The notes: generated by a model not told the origin, from the letters alone. A stretch of 64,000 nt of DNA from an uncultured Dongia sp. (GCF_936916975.1 NZ_CAKZGO010000042.1:1-64000); one strand, 5' to 3'; counted from the first letter of the stretch, positions 1-12,811 are shown. Program-made: numbers and translations.

Positions 1-155
1 TCCCATTGCTTCAGTTCGTCGCGCGAGAAGATGATCAGCCGTTTCGGCTTCCAGTCCTGGAGCACGCGCTTGATGAATGCCTTGCCGAACGAACCCGTCC
101 CACCCGTCACCAGGATCGATTTCCCGTTCAGGTCGGGAAGTGCCGTCTCAAACAT
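1..155 (-). CDS. pseB: UDP-N-acetylglucosamine 4,6-dehydratase (inverting), N-terminal part, truncated by window edge
   Basis: Reverse translation MFETALPDLNGKSILVTGGTGSFGKAFIKRVLQDWKPKRLIIFSRDELKQW; TGGTGSFG Rossmann motif and PKRLIIFSRDE typical of PseB. Confidence 0.85.
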   Translation of the reverse strand, partial: MFETALPDLNGKSILVTGGTGSFGKAFIKRVLQDWKPKRLIIFSRDELKQW

Positions 156-231
156 GTCGCTGAACCTCGCCAAATATATCGCTGGTAGGGCCTAACGGCC
201 AGTTCCCGCCCTGTCAATCGCTGACCGCCCA

Positions 232-261
232 AAGAAAAGGGGCGCGACAATGCGCGCCCCT
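232..261 (-). terminator. Rho-independent terminator of gcdH
   Basis: Perfect 9-bp inverted repeat AGGGGCGCG/CGCGCCCCT (238-246/253-261) followed on the minus strand by a CCCCTTTTCTTT tract just after the gcdH stop. Confidence 0.75.
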
Positions 262-284
262 GGAAATGGCCGATTATGCGTGAT

Positions 285-1484
285 TCAGGCCCCGGTAAAG
301 GCCTGCAGCCCCGTTTGTGCTCGGCCCAGGATCAGGGCGTGAACGTCGTGGGTGCCTTCATAGGTGTTGACGGCCTCCAGGTTCATGACATGGCGGATGA
401 CGTGGAATTCATCGGAAACACCGTTGCCGCCGTGCATATCGCGCGCCATGCGGGCGATGTCGAGTGACTTGCCGCAGGAATTGCGCTTGATCAGTGAAAT
501 CGCCTCCGGCGGGCAGTTGTTGGCGTCCTTCATGCGACCCACCTGCAGGCAGGCTTGCAGGCCCAAGGTGATCTCGGTCTGCATGTCGGCAAGCTTCTTC
601 TGAATGAGCTGGTTGGCCGCCAAAGGCCGGCCGAACTGCTTGCGGTCGAGTGTGTACTGTCGCGCAGCATGCCAGCAGAACTCAGCCGCACCCAGGGCGC
701 CCCAGGCGATGCCGTAGCGCGCATTGTTGAGGCAGCCGAACGGACCGCCGAGGCCTTTTACATTGGGCAGCAGGTTCTCTTCGGGCACGAACACATTGTC
801 CATGACGATCTCGCCGGTGACCGAGGCGCGCAGGCTGAACTTGCCCTCGATCTTGGGTGTCGAGAAACCCTTCATGGCGCGTTCGAGGATGAAGCCACGG
901 ATGACGTCGTCATCGGTCTTGGCCCAGACCACCGCAATATCGGCGATCGGCGAATTGGTGATCCACATCTTGGCGCCGGTGACGGCATAGCCGCCATCGA
1001 CCTTCTTCGCGCGCGTCACCATGCTGCCCGGGTCCGAGCCATGATCGGGCTCGGTGAGGCCGAAACAGCCGATCAATTCGCCGGTCGCGAGCTTGGGCAG
1101 GTACTTCTCGCGCTGTGCTTCGGTGCCGTAGGCATTGATCGGGTGCATGACCAGGCTGGACTGCACCGACATCGCCGAGCGATAGCCAGAATCGACCCGT
1201 TCCACTTCGCGCGCCACCAAGCCGTATGAAACGTAATTGGTGCCGGCGCAGCCGTAGCCGTCGATGGTCGAGCCCAGCAGGCCAAGTTCGCCGAGCTCGT
1301 TCATGATCTCGCGGTCGAAACGCTCATGCCGATTGGCCTGCACGATACGCGGCATCAGCTTGTCCTGGGCATAGCCGCGGGCCGTGTCGCGGACCAGCCG
1401 CTCTTCCTCGCTCAGCTGGGCGTCTAGGAAGAGGGGGTCTTCCCACTGGAATTGGGGCTTGGCGGTGTGGCGGGCGGAACTCAT
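285..1484 (-). CDS. gcdH: Acyl-CoA dehydrogenase, glutaryl-CoA dehydrogenase type
   Basis: [53 protein letters not shown] and [20 protein letters not shown]; start chosen at MSSARHT. Confidence 0.88.
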   Translation of the reverse strand: MSSARHTAKPQFQWEDPLFLDAQLSEEERLVRDTARGYAQDKLMPRIVQANRHERFDREIMNELGELGLLGSTIDGYGCAGTNYVSYGLVAREVERVDSGYRSAMSVQSSLVMHPINAYGTEAQREKYLPKLATGELIGCFGLTEPDHGSDPGSMVTRAKKVDGGYAVTGAKMWITNSPIADIAVVWAKTDDDVIRGFILERAMKGFSTPKIEGKFSLRASVTGEIVMDNVFVPEENLLPNVKGLGGPFGCLNNARYGIAWGALGAAEFCWHAARQYTLDRKQFGRPLAANQLIQKKLADMQTEITLGLQACLQVGRMKDANNCPPEAISLIKRNSCGKSLDIARMARDMHGGNGVSDEFHVIRHVMNLEAVNTYEGTHDVHALILGRAQTGLQAFTGA

Positions 1485-1682
1485 TGTCGTACTCCAGGTG
1501 CAATTCACTAGATTCTGGTTGCAGGATTCTGGCCGCAGTATCCTGGTCACTGGCGGCGGATGCTATATCATGCTGCCCGGCTGTGCGACAGGCAGCCCGG
1601 CGCAGGGCGCGCATGTCTGCAGCCGTCAGCCAACCGGCCGGCGCATGCGAGCCATGCATTTGGCAGCAAAGCGGGAGCACTC

Positions 1683-1898
1683 TTGTCCGACGACGCTTAC
1701 ATCATCGAGTTTCACCAGGTCGGGTCCTACGTCAAGGTCTCGGTCATGGACCCCGTCACCCTGACCGAGGTTTCCATGGTGGCGCCGGCCAGTATGCCAC
1801 AAGGCCAGGCGGCCCAGGCGGCGATCCGCAAGCTGAAATACGTCATGGCCCGGCGAAATGGCACGGATGCTGACGGAACGGCTGGCGAACTCAAATAA
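1683..1898 (+). CDS. Small conserved hypothetical protein (about 71 aa)
   Basis: ORF SDDAYIIEFHQVGSYVKVSVMDPVTLTEVSMVAP...; probable TTG start; intergenic position between gcdH and livH. Confidence 0.55.
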   Translation: MSDDAYIIEFHQVGSYVKVSVMDPVTLTEVSMVAPASMPQGQAAQAAIRKLKYVMARRNGTDADGTAGELK

Positions 1899-2162
1899 CA
1901 CCTTGTCCGTCCGGAATTGTCACGATAGGTTCCGCAGCAATGACGAGCTGCATTGCCGACAGGCCCGAAACGGCTGGCAAGAAGCGGCCGGAATGGGGGC
2001 CTTTCGTTTGACGTGACGCCGGTACGTTTGGGTCGATTCCAAGGATTCGATTCTTTGTGCCGCGCTGGGGGCATTTCCTTTCCGACCGATTCTTTTTGGT
2101 GTGCAGCTCAAGTCGGGACCAGGGCGACCTGTGACCCCAGAACAGAGGGGACTGCGCGCGAG

Positions 2163-3092
2163 ATGGATTGGTTTCCATATTTCCTGCAGCAGCTGATCAA
2201 CGGGCTGACGCTCGGATCCATCTACGGCCTCATCGCCATCGGCTACACGATGGTCTATGGCATCATCGGCATGGTCAATTTCGCCCATGGCGACGTCTAT
2301 ATGATCGGCGCCTTCCAGGCGATGATCGTGCTGCTGCTATGCGGCACGCTGGGCATCACCTGGATCCCTTTGCAATTGCTGATCATGCTGGTCGTGGCGA
2401 TCGTCCTCACTGCGGCCTATGGCTGGACGGTCGAGCGCATCGCCTATAGGCCCTTACGCGGCGCGCCAAGGCTTGCGCCGCTGATCTCGGCCATTGGCAT
2501 GTCGATCGTGCTGCAGAACTATGTGCAGCTGCTGCAAGGCCCGCGCCCAAAGCCGGTCGAACCGCTCATCCGCGGTGGTGTCGAGATCATGAGCCGCGCC
2601 GATGGCAGCTTCGTCGTGCAGCTCGGATATCTGCAGATGATCATCATCGTGCTCACCATCGTGCTGATGATTGGCTTTGCCCTGCTGATCTCGCGTACCA
2701 CGCTCGGCCGCGCGCAACGCGCCTGCGAGCAGGACATGAAGATGGCCTCGCTGCTGGGCGTCAACGTCGACCGCACCATTTCATTGACATTCGTGATGGG
2801 TGCGGCGCTCGCTGCGGTCGCCGGCATGATGGTCACGCTCTACTGGGGCAACAACGATTTCTACATGGGCTTCATCGCCGGCATCAAAGCGTTCACGGCA
2901 GCTGTGCTGGGTGGTATCGGCTCGCTGCCGGGTGCCATGCTGGGCGGCATTCTGATCGGCCTTATCGAGGCGCTGTGGTCAGCTTATTTCTCGGCTGAGT
3001 ATAAAGACGTGGCGGCGTTCGGTGTGCTGATCCTGGTGCTGATCTTCCGGCCCACCGGTCTCCTTGGCCGGCCTGAAGTGGAAAAGGTCTAA
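2163..3092 (+). CDS. livH: Branched-chain amino acid ABC transporter permease LivH
   Basis: [51 protein letters not shown]; LivH family signature. Confidence 0.92.
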   Translation: MDWFPYFLQQLINGLTLGSIYGLIAIGYTMVYGIIGMVNFAHGDVYMIGAFQAMIVLLLCGTLGITWIPLQLLIMLVVAIVLTAAYGWTVERIAYRPLRGAPRLAPLISAIGMSIVLQNYVQLLQGPRPKPVEPLIRGGVEIMSRADGSFVVQLGYLQMIIIVLTIVLMIGFALLISRTTLGRAQRACEQDMKMASLLGVNVDRTISLTFVMGAALAAVAGMMVTLYWGNNDFYMGFIAGIKAFTAAVLGGIGSLPGAMLGGILIGLIEALWSAYFSAEYKDVAAFGVLILVLIFRPTGLLGRPEVEKV

Positions 3093-3097
3093 GCGCC

Positions 3098-4687
3098 ATG
3101 ACCGACATCACGCACGGCCGCAACGCCCGCACCGCCGACACCGGTCCGGCCGCTCCCAATGCATACGTCGAAGCCGGCAAGGAGGCTGTCTACACGGCTG
3201 TGCTCGTCTTTCTGTTGGGTTTCCTGATGGTCGGCTACCAGACTCAGGTGCTCCAGGGCGAGCAGATGAGCTATGTCACGCGTTACAGTGACGTGATCTG
3301 GGCCATGCTGCTCATTCCTGCCGGCCGCTTCCTGCTCACGCTGACACGGTTCGACCGCACGCTTCCCGCGGTCGTACTGGGCGGCCTCGGTTTCGTCTAC
3401 CTTTTTGGCGCCGGCGTCATCGGTGTCCTCGAATTGCCGATCTATGGCTCGCTGCTCGTGCCGGTCGACACGCTGCAGCCCCATATCCTGCCGTTTGAGC
3501 AGCCGATGGTGAATGTCATCTTCGGCCTCGGCGCGCTGTTTGTCTTTGCCTCGGCGGCGCGGACGCGTCGCCGCAAGACAACCGGCGGACAATCGATCGA
3601 CATCAGGGAAGCAGCGGAAGCGCGCCAAGCTAAGGTGGCACGCAATCTCTCCAGCGTGCTGGGCCCGATCCTCATCATTGCCGCACTGGTCATTCCGCTG
3701 ACGCCCTGGGGCGATCGCAAGCTGGTTGATAGTCTCGTCCTGGTGATGACCTATGTCATGCTGGGCTGGGGCCTCAACATCGTCGTCGGCCTTGCTGGCC
3801 TACTCGACCTCGGCTACGTCGCTTTCTACGCGGTCGGTGCCTATACCTATGCCAAGCTCTCGACCACGCTGGGGTTCAATTTCTGGGAGAGCCTACCGCT
3901 CGCTGGTGCCATGGCCGCGACTTTTGGCCTCGCTCTCGGCTTCCCGGTCCTGCGCTTGCGCGGTGACTATCTGGCCATCGTGACGCTCGGCTTCGGTGAG
4001 ATCATCCGCATCATTCTGATCAACTGGCAGGCCTTTACCGGCGGTCCCAACGGCATCGGCAACATTGCCAAGATCGACTTCTTCGGCATTCCGTTCGAGC
4101 GCAACCCGGCCGAAGGCACGACGGCTTTCCACACCTTGTTCGGGCTCGAATTCAGCACCGCGCACCGCGTTGTCTTTCTTTATTACGTGATCATCGGTTT
4201 GGCGCTCATCACAAATTTCGTGACCATCCGTCTGCGCAAGATGCCGATCGGCCGCGCCTGGGAAGCCCTGCGCGAGGACGAGACGGCGTGCCGGGCGCTC
4301 GGCATCAATCCCACCAATACCAAGCTCACCGCCTTTGCCATCGGCGCCATGTTTGCAGGCTTTGCCGGCTCGTTTTTTGCGACACGGCAGGGCTTCGTCA
4401 GCCCGGAAAGTTTCACCTTCATCGAATCCGCCGTGATCCTGGCGATCGTCGTGCTGGGCGGCATGGGCAGCCAGGTCGGTGTGGCGCTCGCCGCCATCCT
4501 GCTCATCGGCCTGCCGGAAGTGCTGCGAGAATTATCGCTCTATCGCATGCTGGTTTTCGGCGGTGTCATGGTTCTTATCATGCTGTTGCGGCCCAAGGGC
4601 CTGCTCTCCTATCGCGTTCCCACCATCCAGCTCCATAAAGGCAAGCCCAAGACGATGGCCCCGCCCATCGTGGGAGCCGTGAAATGA
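3098..4687 (+). CDS. livM: Branched-chain amino acid ABC transporter permease LivM (with N-terminal extension)
   Basis: [66 protein letters not shown]. Confidence 0.92.
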   Translation: MTDITHGRNARTADTGPAAPNAYVEAGKEAVYTAVLVFLLGFLMVGYQTQVLQGEQMSYVTRYSDVIWAMLLIPAGRFLLTLTRFDRTLPAVVLGGLGFVYLFGAGVIGVLELPIYGSLLVPVDTLQPHILPFEQPMVNVIFGLGALFVFASAARTRRRKTTGGQSIDIREAAEARQAKVARNLSSVLGPILIIAALVIPLTPWGDRKLVDSLVLVMTYVMLGWGLNIVVGLAGLLDLGYVAFYAVGAYTYAKLSTTLGFNFWESLPLAGAMAATFGLALGFPVLRLRGDYLAIVTLGFGEIIRIILINWQAFTGGPNGIGNIAKIDFFGIPFERNPAEGTTAFHTLFGLEFSTAHRVVFLYYVIIGLALITNFVTIRLRKMPIGRAWEALREDETACRALGINPTNTKLTAFAIGAMFAGFAGSFFATRQGFVSPESFTFIESAVILAIVVLGGMGSQVGVALAAILLIGLPEVLRELSLYRMLVFGGVMVLIMLLRPKGLLSYRVPTIQLHKGKPKTMAPPIVGAVK

Positions 4688-5502
4688 GTGCGGCCGCCGC
4701 AACCGATACCTTGCTTGAGGTCGAACGACTGACCATGCGCTTTGGTGGCCTGATCGCCATCAACGATGTCAGCTTCTCGGCGCGCAGCCGCCAGATCACC
4801 GGCGTCATCGGCCCGAATGGTGCCGGCAAGACCACGCTGTTCAACTGCATCACCGGTTTCTACAAGCCGACCGTCGGCCGGCTGCTGCTGCGCGGCGCGG
4901 GCGGTATGCCGTTCATGCTGGAACGGATGGACGGTTTCCGCATCGGCCAGAAGGCAAAGGTCGCGCGCACCTTCCAGAATATCCGTCTTTTCCCCGGCAT
5001 GTCGGTGCTGGAAAATCTGATGGTGGCGCAGCACAACAAGCTGATGCACGCCTCGGGCTGGACGGTGCTGGGTCTCCTTGGCCTGCCATCCTTCCGTCGC
5101 GCCGAAGCGGCCGCTCGTGATCTTGCCATCGGTTGGTTGGAGCGCATCAAGCTCACCCACGTCGCGGATGAGCCCGCCGGCAGCCTGCCCTATGGCGACC
5201 AGCGGCGCCTTGAAATCGCCCGTGCCATGTGCACGGAACCGGTGCTGCTCTGCCTTGATGAACCGGCCGCCGGCCTCAACCCGAAGGAATCGGCTGAACT
5301 CAATGCCCTGCTACTCTCGATCCGCGATGAGTTCGGCATCGGCCTGCTCTTGATCGAACATGACATGAGCGTCGTCATGGGCATCTCGGACCACATTGTC
5401 GTGCTGGATTACGGCAGCAAGATCGCCGACGGGTCGCCGCTGGAAATTCGCAACGACCCCGCGGTCATTCGCGCCTATCTCGGTGAAGACGAGAAGGAAT
5501 AG
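4684..5502 (+). CDS. livG: Branched-chain amino acid ABC transporter ATP-binding protein LivG
   Basis: Walker [46 protein letters not shown]; 4-bp ATGA overlap with livM. Confidence 0.93.
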   Translation: MSAAAATDTLLEVERLTMRFGGLIAINDVSFSARSRQITGVIGPNGAGKTTLFNCITGFYKPTVGRLLLRGAGGMPFMLERMDGFRIGQKAKVARTFQNIRLFPGMSVLENLMVAQHNKLMHASGWTVLGLLGLPSFRRAEAAARDLAIGWLERIKLTHVADEPAGSLPYGDQRRLEIARAMCTEPVLLCLDEPAAGLNPKESAELNALLLSIRDEFGIGLLLIEHDMSVVMGISDHIVVLDYGSKIADGSPLEIRNDPAVIRAYLGEDEKE

Positions 5503-5510
5503 ATCTGACG

Positions 5511-6221
5511 ATGCTCAAGATTTCAGGCGTTCATACCTATTACGGCCATATCGAGGCGCTGAAGGGCGTCGACCTCGACGTGAAAGAGGGCGAGATCGTG
5601 ACCTTGATCGGTGCCAACGGCGCCGGCAAGTCGACCTTGCTGATGACGATCTGCGGCACACCGCGGGCTCGCAACGGCCGCATCATCTTTGAAGGCCGCG
5701 ATATCGCCCAGATGCCGACCTACGAGATCATGCGCCTCGGTATTGCCCAATCGCCGGAAGGGCGTCGCATTTTCCCGCGCATGACGGTCATGGAAAATCT
5801 GCGCATGGGCGCCATCACCGGCGATCCGCAGCATTTCGACGGCGATCTGGAACGCGTGTTCGCGATCTTCCCGCGCTTGAAGGAACGTGCTGGACAGCGT
5901 GGCGGCACCTTGTCGGGCGGCGAACAGCAGATGCTGGCGATTGCGCGGGCTCTGATGAGCCGGCCGCGTTTGCTGCTGCTGGATGAGCCGTCGCTGGGCT
6001 TGGCACCCCTTATCGTGAAGCAGATCTTCAGCGTTATCCGCGAGATCAACGAGCAGCAAGGCATGACCGTGTTTCTGGTCGAGCAGAACGCCAATCACGC
6101 GCTGAAACTTGCCCATCGCGGTTATGTCATGGTCAACGGCACCATTACCTTGTCGGGAACGGGCGCCGAGCTTCTCAGCAATGCCGAAGTCCGCGCCGCC
6201 TATCTTGAGGGAGGGCACTGA
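5511..6221 (+). CDS. livF: Branched-chain amino acid ABC transporter ATP-binding protein LivF
   Basis: Walker A GANGAGKSTLLM, signature LSGGEQQMLAIARALMSRPRLLLLDEPSLGLAP. Confidence 0.93.
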   Translation: MLKISGVHTYYGHIEALKGVDLDVKEGEIVTLIGANGAGKSTLLMTICGTPRARNGRIIFEGRDIAQMPTYEIMRLGIAQSPEGRRIFPRMTVMENLRMGAITGDPQHFDGDLERVFAIFPRLKERAGQRGGTLSGGEQQMLAIARALMSRPRLLLLDEPSLGLAPLIVKQIFSVIREINEQQGMTVFLVEQNANHALKLAHRGYVMVNGTITLSGTGAELLSNAEVRAAYLEGGH

Positions 6222-6222
6222 C

Positions 6223-6564
6223 ATGCAGGACTTCATGGTTTTTCTGTTCCTGACGGTCATTATTTTCGGTGGCGCGTCATTCATGATGGGGCAGGCCCTC
6301 GCCGAGACGTGGCGGCCCGTGTGGCAGAACATCGTTTATGGCCTGCTGCTTGTCGCCGCCGAGCGCTTCTTTGCCTGGGCCCTTTTCAAGGCGCCGCCGA
6401 TCAATATCCCGGCGATCCTGCTGAATACCGTGGTCGTGATCGGATTCGCCCTTTTTGCCTACCGCATCACGCAGGTGCGAAAGATGGTGACGCAGTACCC
6501 CTGGCTTTATGAGCGCGCGGGGCTGTTTTCCTGGCGTGATCGGGGCAATAACTCGCCAAAATGA
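6223..6564 (+). CDS. Small membrane protein associated with the liv operon (hypothetical)
   Basis: MQDFMVFLFLTVIIFGGASFMMGQALAETWRPVWQNIVYG...; three hydrophobic segments; starts 2 nt after livF stop. Confidence 0.7.
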   Translation: MQDFMVFLFLTVIIFGGASFMMGQALAETWRPVWQNIVYGLLLVAAERFFAWALFKAPPINIPAILLNTVVVIGFALFAYRITQVRKMVTQYPWLYERAGLFSWRDRGNNSPK

Positions 6565-6705
6565 CCGTAATTGGCCAGTCATTTCGTTTGACGGTTGCAT
6601 GCCAAGTGCTAATTTGTGCCGAAGGCAAAGAGGTGGCCCCTGTGGGCTGCCCTTAAGCCTCGCCTGCATTTGTTTGTGGGGTAAACGTGATAGAGGGAGT
6701 GCACC

Positions 6706-7905
6706 ATGAGTAGGAAATTGACGCTGGCGACGCTGGCGTTCGCATCGATACTTGCTGTCGGTTGCGGTGAGGAGAAAAAGGAAGAAGCCGCGGCCACGGG
6801 TAATGCCGCCCCGACTCAAGAAGCTGCGACGGCGCCGGCCGCACCGGCTGGCGGCGACATCGTCATCGCCGTCGCTGGTCCGATGACCGGTGAGCTGGCT
6901 GCCTTCGGCGAACAGCTGAAGCGTGGCGCGGAAAAGGCCGTGGCCGACATCAACGCCAAGGGCGGCGTTCTCGGCAAGCAGCTGAAGCTTGAAATCGGCG
7001 ACGACCAGTGCGATCCGAAGCAGGCCGTGCAGGTTGCCAACGATCTGGTGAAGAAGGGCGTTGCCTTCGTCGCCGGTCACTTCTGCTCGGGCTCCTCGAT
7101 CCCGGCCTCGGCTGTCTATGCCGAAGAAGGTATCGTGCAGATCACCCCGGCCTCGACCAACCCGGCCTTCACCGAAGACATGGCCGCCAAGGGCGTGAAG
7201 ACCGTGTTCCGCACCTGCGGTCGCGACGACGCGCAAGGCGTGTTCGCGGGTCCGTGGCTGGCCACGACCTATACCGGCAAGAACGTCGCCATTCTCGACG
7301 ACAAGTCGGCCTATGGTCAGGGTCTCGCCAACGAAACCGCCAAGAACTTTGAAGGTGCCGGTGGCAAGATCGCACTCCGCGACACCTACACCGCCAAGGA
7401 AAAGGACTTCTCGGCGCTCATCAGCAAGCTGAAGGACGCCAAGATCGACGCCGTTTACATCGGCGGCTACCACAACGACGTTGGGTTGATCGTTCGTCAG
7501 GCACGTGAGCAGGGCCTCGAAGCCGCTGTGATCTCGGCTGACGCGCTCAACACGGCTGAGTTCTGGTCGATCTCGGGTCCGGCCGGCGAAGGTCTGCGCT
7601 ACAGCGACGGCGCCTCGGCGGTCAATCTCGACTCCGCCAAGGACGTGGTTGCCGCGTTCCGCGCCGACAAGTACGAGCCGGAAGGTTACACGCTGAACAG
7701 CTACGCCGCGATCCAGGCTTGGGCCGCTGCCGCGACGAAGGCGAATGCGACCGATGGTGCCAAGGTGGCCGAAGCGCTCCGCGCTGCTCCGGTTCCGACT
7801 GTCATCGGCGATCTGACCTTTGATGCCAAGGGCGATCTCACCAAGGTGAACTACGCCTGGTACGTCTGGCACGATGGCAAGGCGGTCCAAGAGCCGTTGA
7901 ACTAA
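6706..7905 (+). CDS. Branched-chain amino acid ABC transporter substrate-binding lipoprotein
   Basis: Lipobox region SILAVGCGEEKK; VAGPMTGELAAFGEQLKRGAEKAVADINAKGGVLGKQLKLEIGDDQCDPKQAV (LivJ/LivK family). Confidence 0.92.
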   Translation: MSRKLTLATLAFASILAVGCGEEKKEEAAATGNAAPTQEAATAPAAPAGGDIVIAVAGPMTGELAAFGEQLKRGAEKAVADINAKGGVLGKQLKLEIGDDQCDPKQAVQVANDLVKKGVAFVAGHFCSGSSIPASAVYAEEGIVQITPASTNPAFTEDMAAKGVKTVFRTCGRDDAQGVFAGPWLATTYTGKNVAILDDKSAYGQGLANETAKNFEGAGGKIALRDTYTAKEKDFSALISKLKDAKIDAVYIGGYHNDVGLIVRQAREQGLEAAVISADALNTAEFWSISGPAGEGLRYSDGASAVNLDSAKDVVAAFRADKYEPEGYTLNSYAAIQAWAAAATKANATDGAKVAEALRAAPVPTVIGDLTFDAKGDLTKVNYAWYVWHDGKAVQEPLN

Positions 7906-7933
7906 ACCCTGCGGCTCAGCTTTGAGCCAAAGG

Positions 7934-7964
7934 AAAAAGCCCGGGCCTCGGCCCGGGCTTTTTT
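7934..7964 (+). terminator. Rho-independent terminator after first substrate-binding protein gene
   Basis: AAAAAGCCCGGGCCtcGGCCCGGGCTTTTTT. Confidence 0.9.
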
Positions 7965-8074
7965 GTTGCGCCGCAGTAACGCGACCTTTGCGTGCCAGGA
8001 CTTGCGCGGCGCATCACCGCTCAGTATTCGTTATCGCGACCGAAGAAATCTCGGCAAGGGTTCTGGGGGGAAAT

Positions 8075-9280
8075 GTGACGGTAGGTCGTCTTCTTGCGAC
8101 TCAGCTCCTGGCTGCTTTGTTGCTGGGCGGCTGCGTCGGTGTTGAAACAGGTCCGACCAAGGCGGAGACAGAAGCCGCGGCCGCGCGCGTCGTGGCTGAC
8201 GCAACGGCGGCTCAAGCGGCGGCCGAGCAATCAGGTACCATCCATATCGGTGTCGCCGGTCCGATGAGCGGCGATCTCGCTGTCTTTGGCGAACAGTTGC
8301 AGCGCGGCGCAGAAATGGCGGTGCGCGATATCAACGCGGCCGGCGGAGTCCTCGGTCGCACGCTGACACTCGACATCGCCGACGATCATTGCAGCGCCAG
8401 GGAAGATGCCGATAACGCCGCCAACGACCTGGTCGCAAAGGGTGTCGTCTTCGTCGACGGGCATTTCTGTTCAGGCTCCTCGATCCGCGGATCGAAGATC
8501 TATGCGCCGGCCAATGTCCTGCAGATCACGCCGTCTTCGAGCAACGCGTTGCTGACCGACACGGCGGCGCAGAGCAAAATCACCACGCTGTTGCGCGTCG
8601 TCGGGCGTGACGAAATGCAGGCCGACTTCGCCGCCGATTGGCTGACCCATGTCTATGCCGGCCAGCCGATCGTCGTGGTCAGTGACAACAGTCTTTACGG
8701 CAAGGGCATCGCCGCACGCCTTCTGGCGGGCTTGAAGGAAAGGGGGGTGACGCCGGTCCTCAACGCCTCCTTTGCGCAAGGCCAGACCAGTTACGGCAAC
8801 CTTGTCGCCAAGCTGAAGGAGATCAAGCCCAGCGCGCTCTATGTCGCGGCCTATCACGACGACATCGGCCGTCTCGTCTGGGCGATGCGCGCATCGCGCG
8901 TGGATGCGGAGATCGTCGGTCCCGACTCCCTCAACACCCCGGAATTCTGGTCCTATGCCCAAGGCCGCGGCAATGGCGTCCGCTTCAGCAATGCGGCACT
9001 CGCCGTCGAGCGGCCGGAAGCCGCCGAGGTCGTAGCAAGCTTCCGGGCGGCGGGCCAAGAGCCGGACGGCTATACCCTCAACGCCTACGCCGCGGTCCAG
9101 GTCTTTGCCGCCGCAGCGACGGCCACCAAGGGCACGGACGCCAAGGAGATTGCCGCCTATCTGCGCCAGAATACGGTCAAGACGGTCCTGGGCGACCTCA
9201 GCTGGGACGAAAAGGGCGATCTCACCCAGGCCGGCTACATCTGGTATGTCTGGCGGGACGGCTTGGCCGTCCGCGAATAG
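8075..9280 (+). CDS. Second branched-chain amino acid ABC substrate-binding lipoprotein (tandem paralog)
   Basis: GTG start gives VTVGRLLATQLLAALLLGGCVGVE lipobox; IHIGVAGPMSGDLAVFGEQLQRGAEMAVRDINAAGGVLGRTLTLDIADDHCSAREDA colinear with the upstream paralog. Confidence 0.87.
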   Translation: MTVGRLLATQLLAALLLGGCVGVETGPTKAETEAAAARVVADATAAQAAAEQSGTIHIGVAGPMSGDLAVFGEQLQRGAEMAVRDINAAGGVLGRTLTLDIADDHCSAREDADNAANDLVAKGVVFVDGHFCSGSSIRGSKIYAPANVLQITPSSSNALLTDTAAQSKITTLLRVVGRDEMQADFAADWLTHVYAGQPIVVVSDNSLYGKGIAARLLAGLKERGVTPVLNASFAQGQTSYGNLVAKLKEIKPSALYVAAYHDDIGRLVWAMRASRVDAEIVGPDSLNTPEFWSYAQGRGNGVRFSNAALAVERPEAAEVVASFRAAGQEPDGYTLNAYAAVQVFAAAATATKGTDAKEIAAYLRQNTVKTVLGDLSWDEKGDLTQAGYIWYVWRDGLAVRE

Positions 9281-9416
9281 CCCTTTTCCAGGCTTCAGAC
9301 GGCATAGTTTGTGGTTGGCGCGGACCCCGGCCCAGCTATATGGTAGCCCCGCCTGAACCCGTCGATTTCGGCCGGTTTGGGCATCTTGCATATTGGGCCG
9401 GGTGAGACGTCAAGAG

Positions 9417-9848
9417 ATGGCTGAGAAGATCGCAATTGCCAGCGACCATGGTGGGTTTGATCTGAAAACCCAATTGAAGCAGGAGCTTGAACGGCTCGGC
9501 TTCGAGCCGTTGGATCTTGGCACCGATGGCCCCGCCTCGGTCGACTACCCCGATTTCGCCGTCAAGATGGCGCAGACCCTGAAAGCGGGCGATGCGACAC
9601 GCGGCGTCCTGATCTGCGGCTCCGGCATCGGTATCTCGATCGCCGCCAACCGCCATACCCATATTCGCGCGGCCCTTTGCCATGATCATCTGACCGCCTA
9701 TCTCGCGCGCTGGCACAACAACGCCAACGTCCTCTGCTTAGGGGGCCGCACGACGGGACCGGATGTCGCTAAGGACTGTTTGCAGGTGTTTCTTGGGACA
9801 GATTTCGAAGGTGGCCGTCACCAAAATCGCGTCGCCAAGCTGGGATAA
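9417..9848 (+). CDS. rpiB: Ribose-5-phosphate isomerase B
   Basis: IAIASDHGGFDLK, DLGTDGPASVDYPDFA, GVLICGSGIGISIAANR. Confidence 0.92.
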   Translation: MAEKIAIASDHGGFDLKTQLKQELERLGFEPLDLGTDGPASVDYPDFAVKMAQTLKAGDATRGVLICGSGIGISIAANRHTHIRAALCHDHLTAYLARWHNNANVLCLGGRTTGPDVAKDCLQVFLGTDFEGGRHQNRVAKLG

Positions 9849-9907
9849 GGCTTGCTGAGAGCCGGCGGCGTTTCATGCCGCGGTGATGGCCAGGAAAGGT
9901 TAAGAGA

Positions 9908-11212
<1,305 letters not shown>

Positions 11213-11241
11213 TCGGGGTTAATTAGGGGAAGAGGGGAAAT

Positions 11242-11700
11242 ATGCGCTGCCCGTTCTGCGGCAATGAAGACACCCAGGTGAAGGATTCGCGGCCGACCGA
11301 CGACAACGCCGCGATCCGACGCCGGCGCCAATGTGGCAATTGTGGCGCCCGCTTCACCACATTCGAGCGCGTGCAGTTGCGTGAGCTCGTGGTGGTGAAA
11401 AGCAATGGGCAGCGCGAACCCTTTGAACGCGAAAAGCTGATGCGCTCGATGCAGACCTCGCTCAGGAAGCGTCCGGTCGATGCCGAGCGGCTGGAGCGGG
11501 TCGTCAACGGCATCGTCCGTCGCCTGGAAAGCTCCGGCGAAAGCGAAGTGCCGACCTCGATGATCGGCGAAGCCGTCATGGATGCGCTGGCCAGTCTCGA
11601 CAAGGTAGCTTACGTGCGCTTTGCCTCGGTCTATCGCAATTTCCGCGAAGCCAAGGATTTCGAGACCTTTATCGGCAAGCTCGGTGGCGAGAACGACTAA
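11242..11700 (+). CDS. nrdR: Transcriptional regulator NrdR
   Basis: [46 protein letters not shown] zinc ribbon plus ATP-cone. Confidence 0.96.
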   Translation: MRCPFCGNEDTQVKDSRPTDDNAAIRRRRQCGNCGARFTTFERVQLRELVVVKSNGQREPFEREKLMRSMQTSLRKRPVDAERLERVVNGIVRRLESSGESEVPTSMIGEAVMDALASLDKVAYVRFASVYRNFREAKDFETFIGKLGGEND

Positions 11701-11728
11701 GGTCCCCAGTGATAGCGACCGCGCCCAT

Positions 11729-12811
11729 ATGGGTGCGGCGCTGGGCCTGGCCCGTCGCGGGCTCGGCCGCGTTTGGCCAAATCCCAGTGTTGGCTGCGTT
11801 ATCGTCGGCGCGGATGGTCGCGTCGTCGGGCGCGGACACACGCAGCCAGGCGGGCGCCCGCATGCCGAAGCCGAGGCTTTGGCCCTGGCCGGCAAGGCGG
11901 CGCGCGGAGCTACGGCTTATGTCACCCTGGAACCCTGCGCCCATCACGGCAAGACGCCGCCTTGTGCCGACGCGCTGGTGGCCGCGGGCATCAGGCGCTG
12001 CGTCATCGCGACCGGCGATCCGGATCCACGCGTCGCTGGCGGTGGCACGGCCATCCTGAAAACTGCCGGAATTGAGATCCTCGAAGGCGTCCTGGAAGAA
12101 GAGGCGCGGGAACTCAACGCCGGCTTCTTCGCCCGCATCGAGCTTGCCCGTCCGCTGGTCACCTTGAAGCTTGCAACCTCCCTCGACGGCAAGATCGCGA
12201 CTCTGTCGGGCGAAAGCAAATGGATCACCGGTCCGGCGGCGAGGGGCGTCGGCCATCAGCTCCGCGCCAACCATGATGCCATTCTGGTCGGGTCGGGTAC
12301 GGCCCTGGCCGATGACCCGGAACTGACCTGCCGCCTGCCCGGATTGGAAACCCGCTCACCCATCCGGATCGTCCTCGACAGTCGCCTGCGCCTGCCGCTC
12401 ACGGCCAAACTGGCCACCGGCCAGGCCCGTCATCCGACCTGGTTGGTGACAGGCGCCGACCATGCCCCGGCCAAGCTCGCCCATTACCGAGAGGCGGGGG
12501 TCACCCTCATCCAGCTACCGACGGGGACGTCCGGGCGGGTCGATCTGCCCGCCGTCCTCGTCGCCCTGGGCGAGCGGGGCTTGACCCGCCTGCTGGTCGA
12601 AGGCGGCGCCAATCTCGCCACGAGCTTGCTCGCCGCTGACCTTGTCGACCGCCTCGCCTGGTTCCAGGCGCCGCTGGTGATCGGCGATGACGGCATGGCT
12701 GGTATCGGTGAATTGGGCAGGGCGCAGCTTGACCGGATCCAGCGTTTTGCGCTTCTGTCCGACCAACGCATGGGGCCGGATGGCTTCGCCTTCTATCGCC
12801 GCGTGATCTGA
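11729..12811 (+). CDS. ribD: Bifunctional riboflavin deaminase/reductase RibD
   Basis: GLGRVWPNPSVGCVIV, PHAEAEAL, YVTLEPCAHHGKTPPCADAL; RibD C-terminal reductase domain. Confidence 0.93.
   Translation: MGAALGLARRGLGRVWPNPSVGCVIVGADGRVVGRGHTQPGGRPHAEAEALALAGKAARGATAYVTLEPCAHHGKTPPCADALVAAGIRRCVIATGDPDPRVAGGGTAILKTAGIEILEGVLEEEARELNAGFFARIELARPLVTLKLATSLDGKIATLSGESKWITGPAARGVGHQLRANHDAILVGSGTALADDPELTCRLPGLETRSPIRIVLDSRLRLPLTAKLATGQARHPTWLVTGADHAPAKLAHYREAGVTLIQLPTGTSGRVDLPAVLVALGERGLTRLLVEGGANLATSLLAADLVDRLAWFQAPLVIGDDGMAGIGELGRAQLDRIQRFALLSDQRMGPDGFAFYRRVI

Noticed and set aside
6277-7890. 537-aa ORF antisense to the first liv binding protein
   Set aside because: Shadow ORF; the sense strand encodes a clear binding protein with lipobox and terminator.
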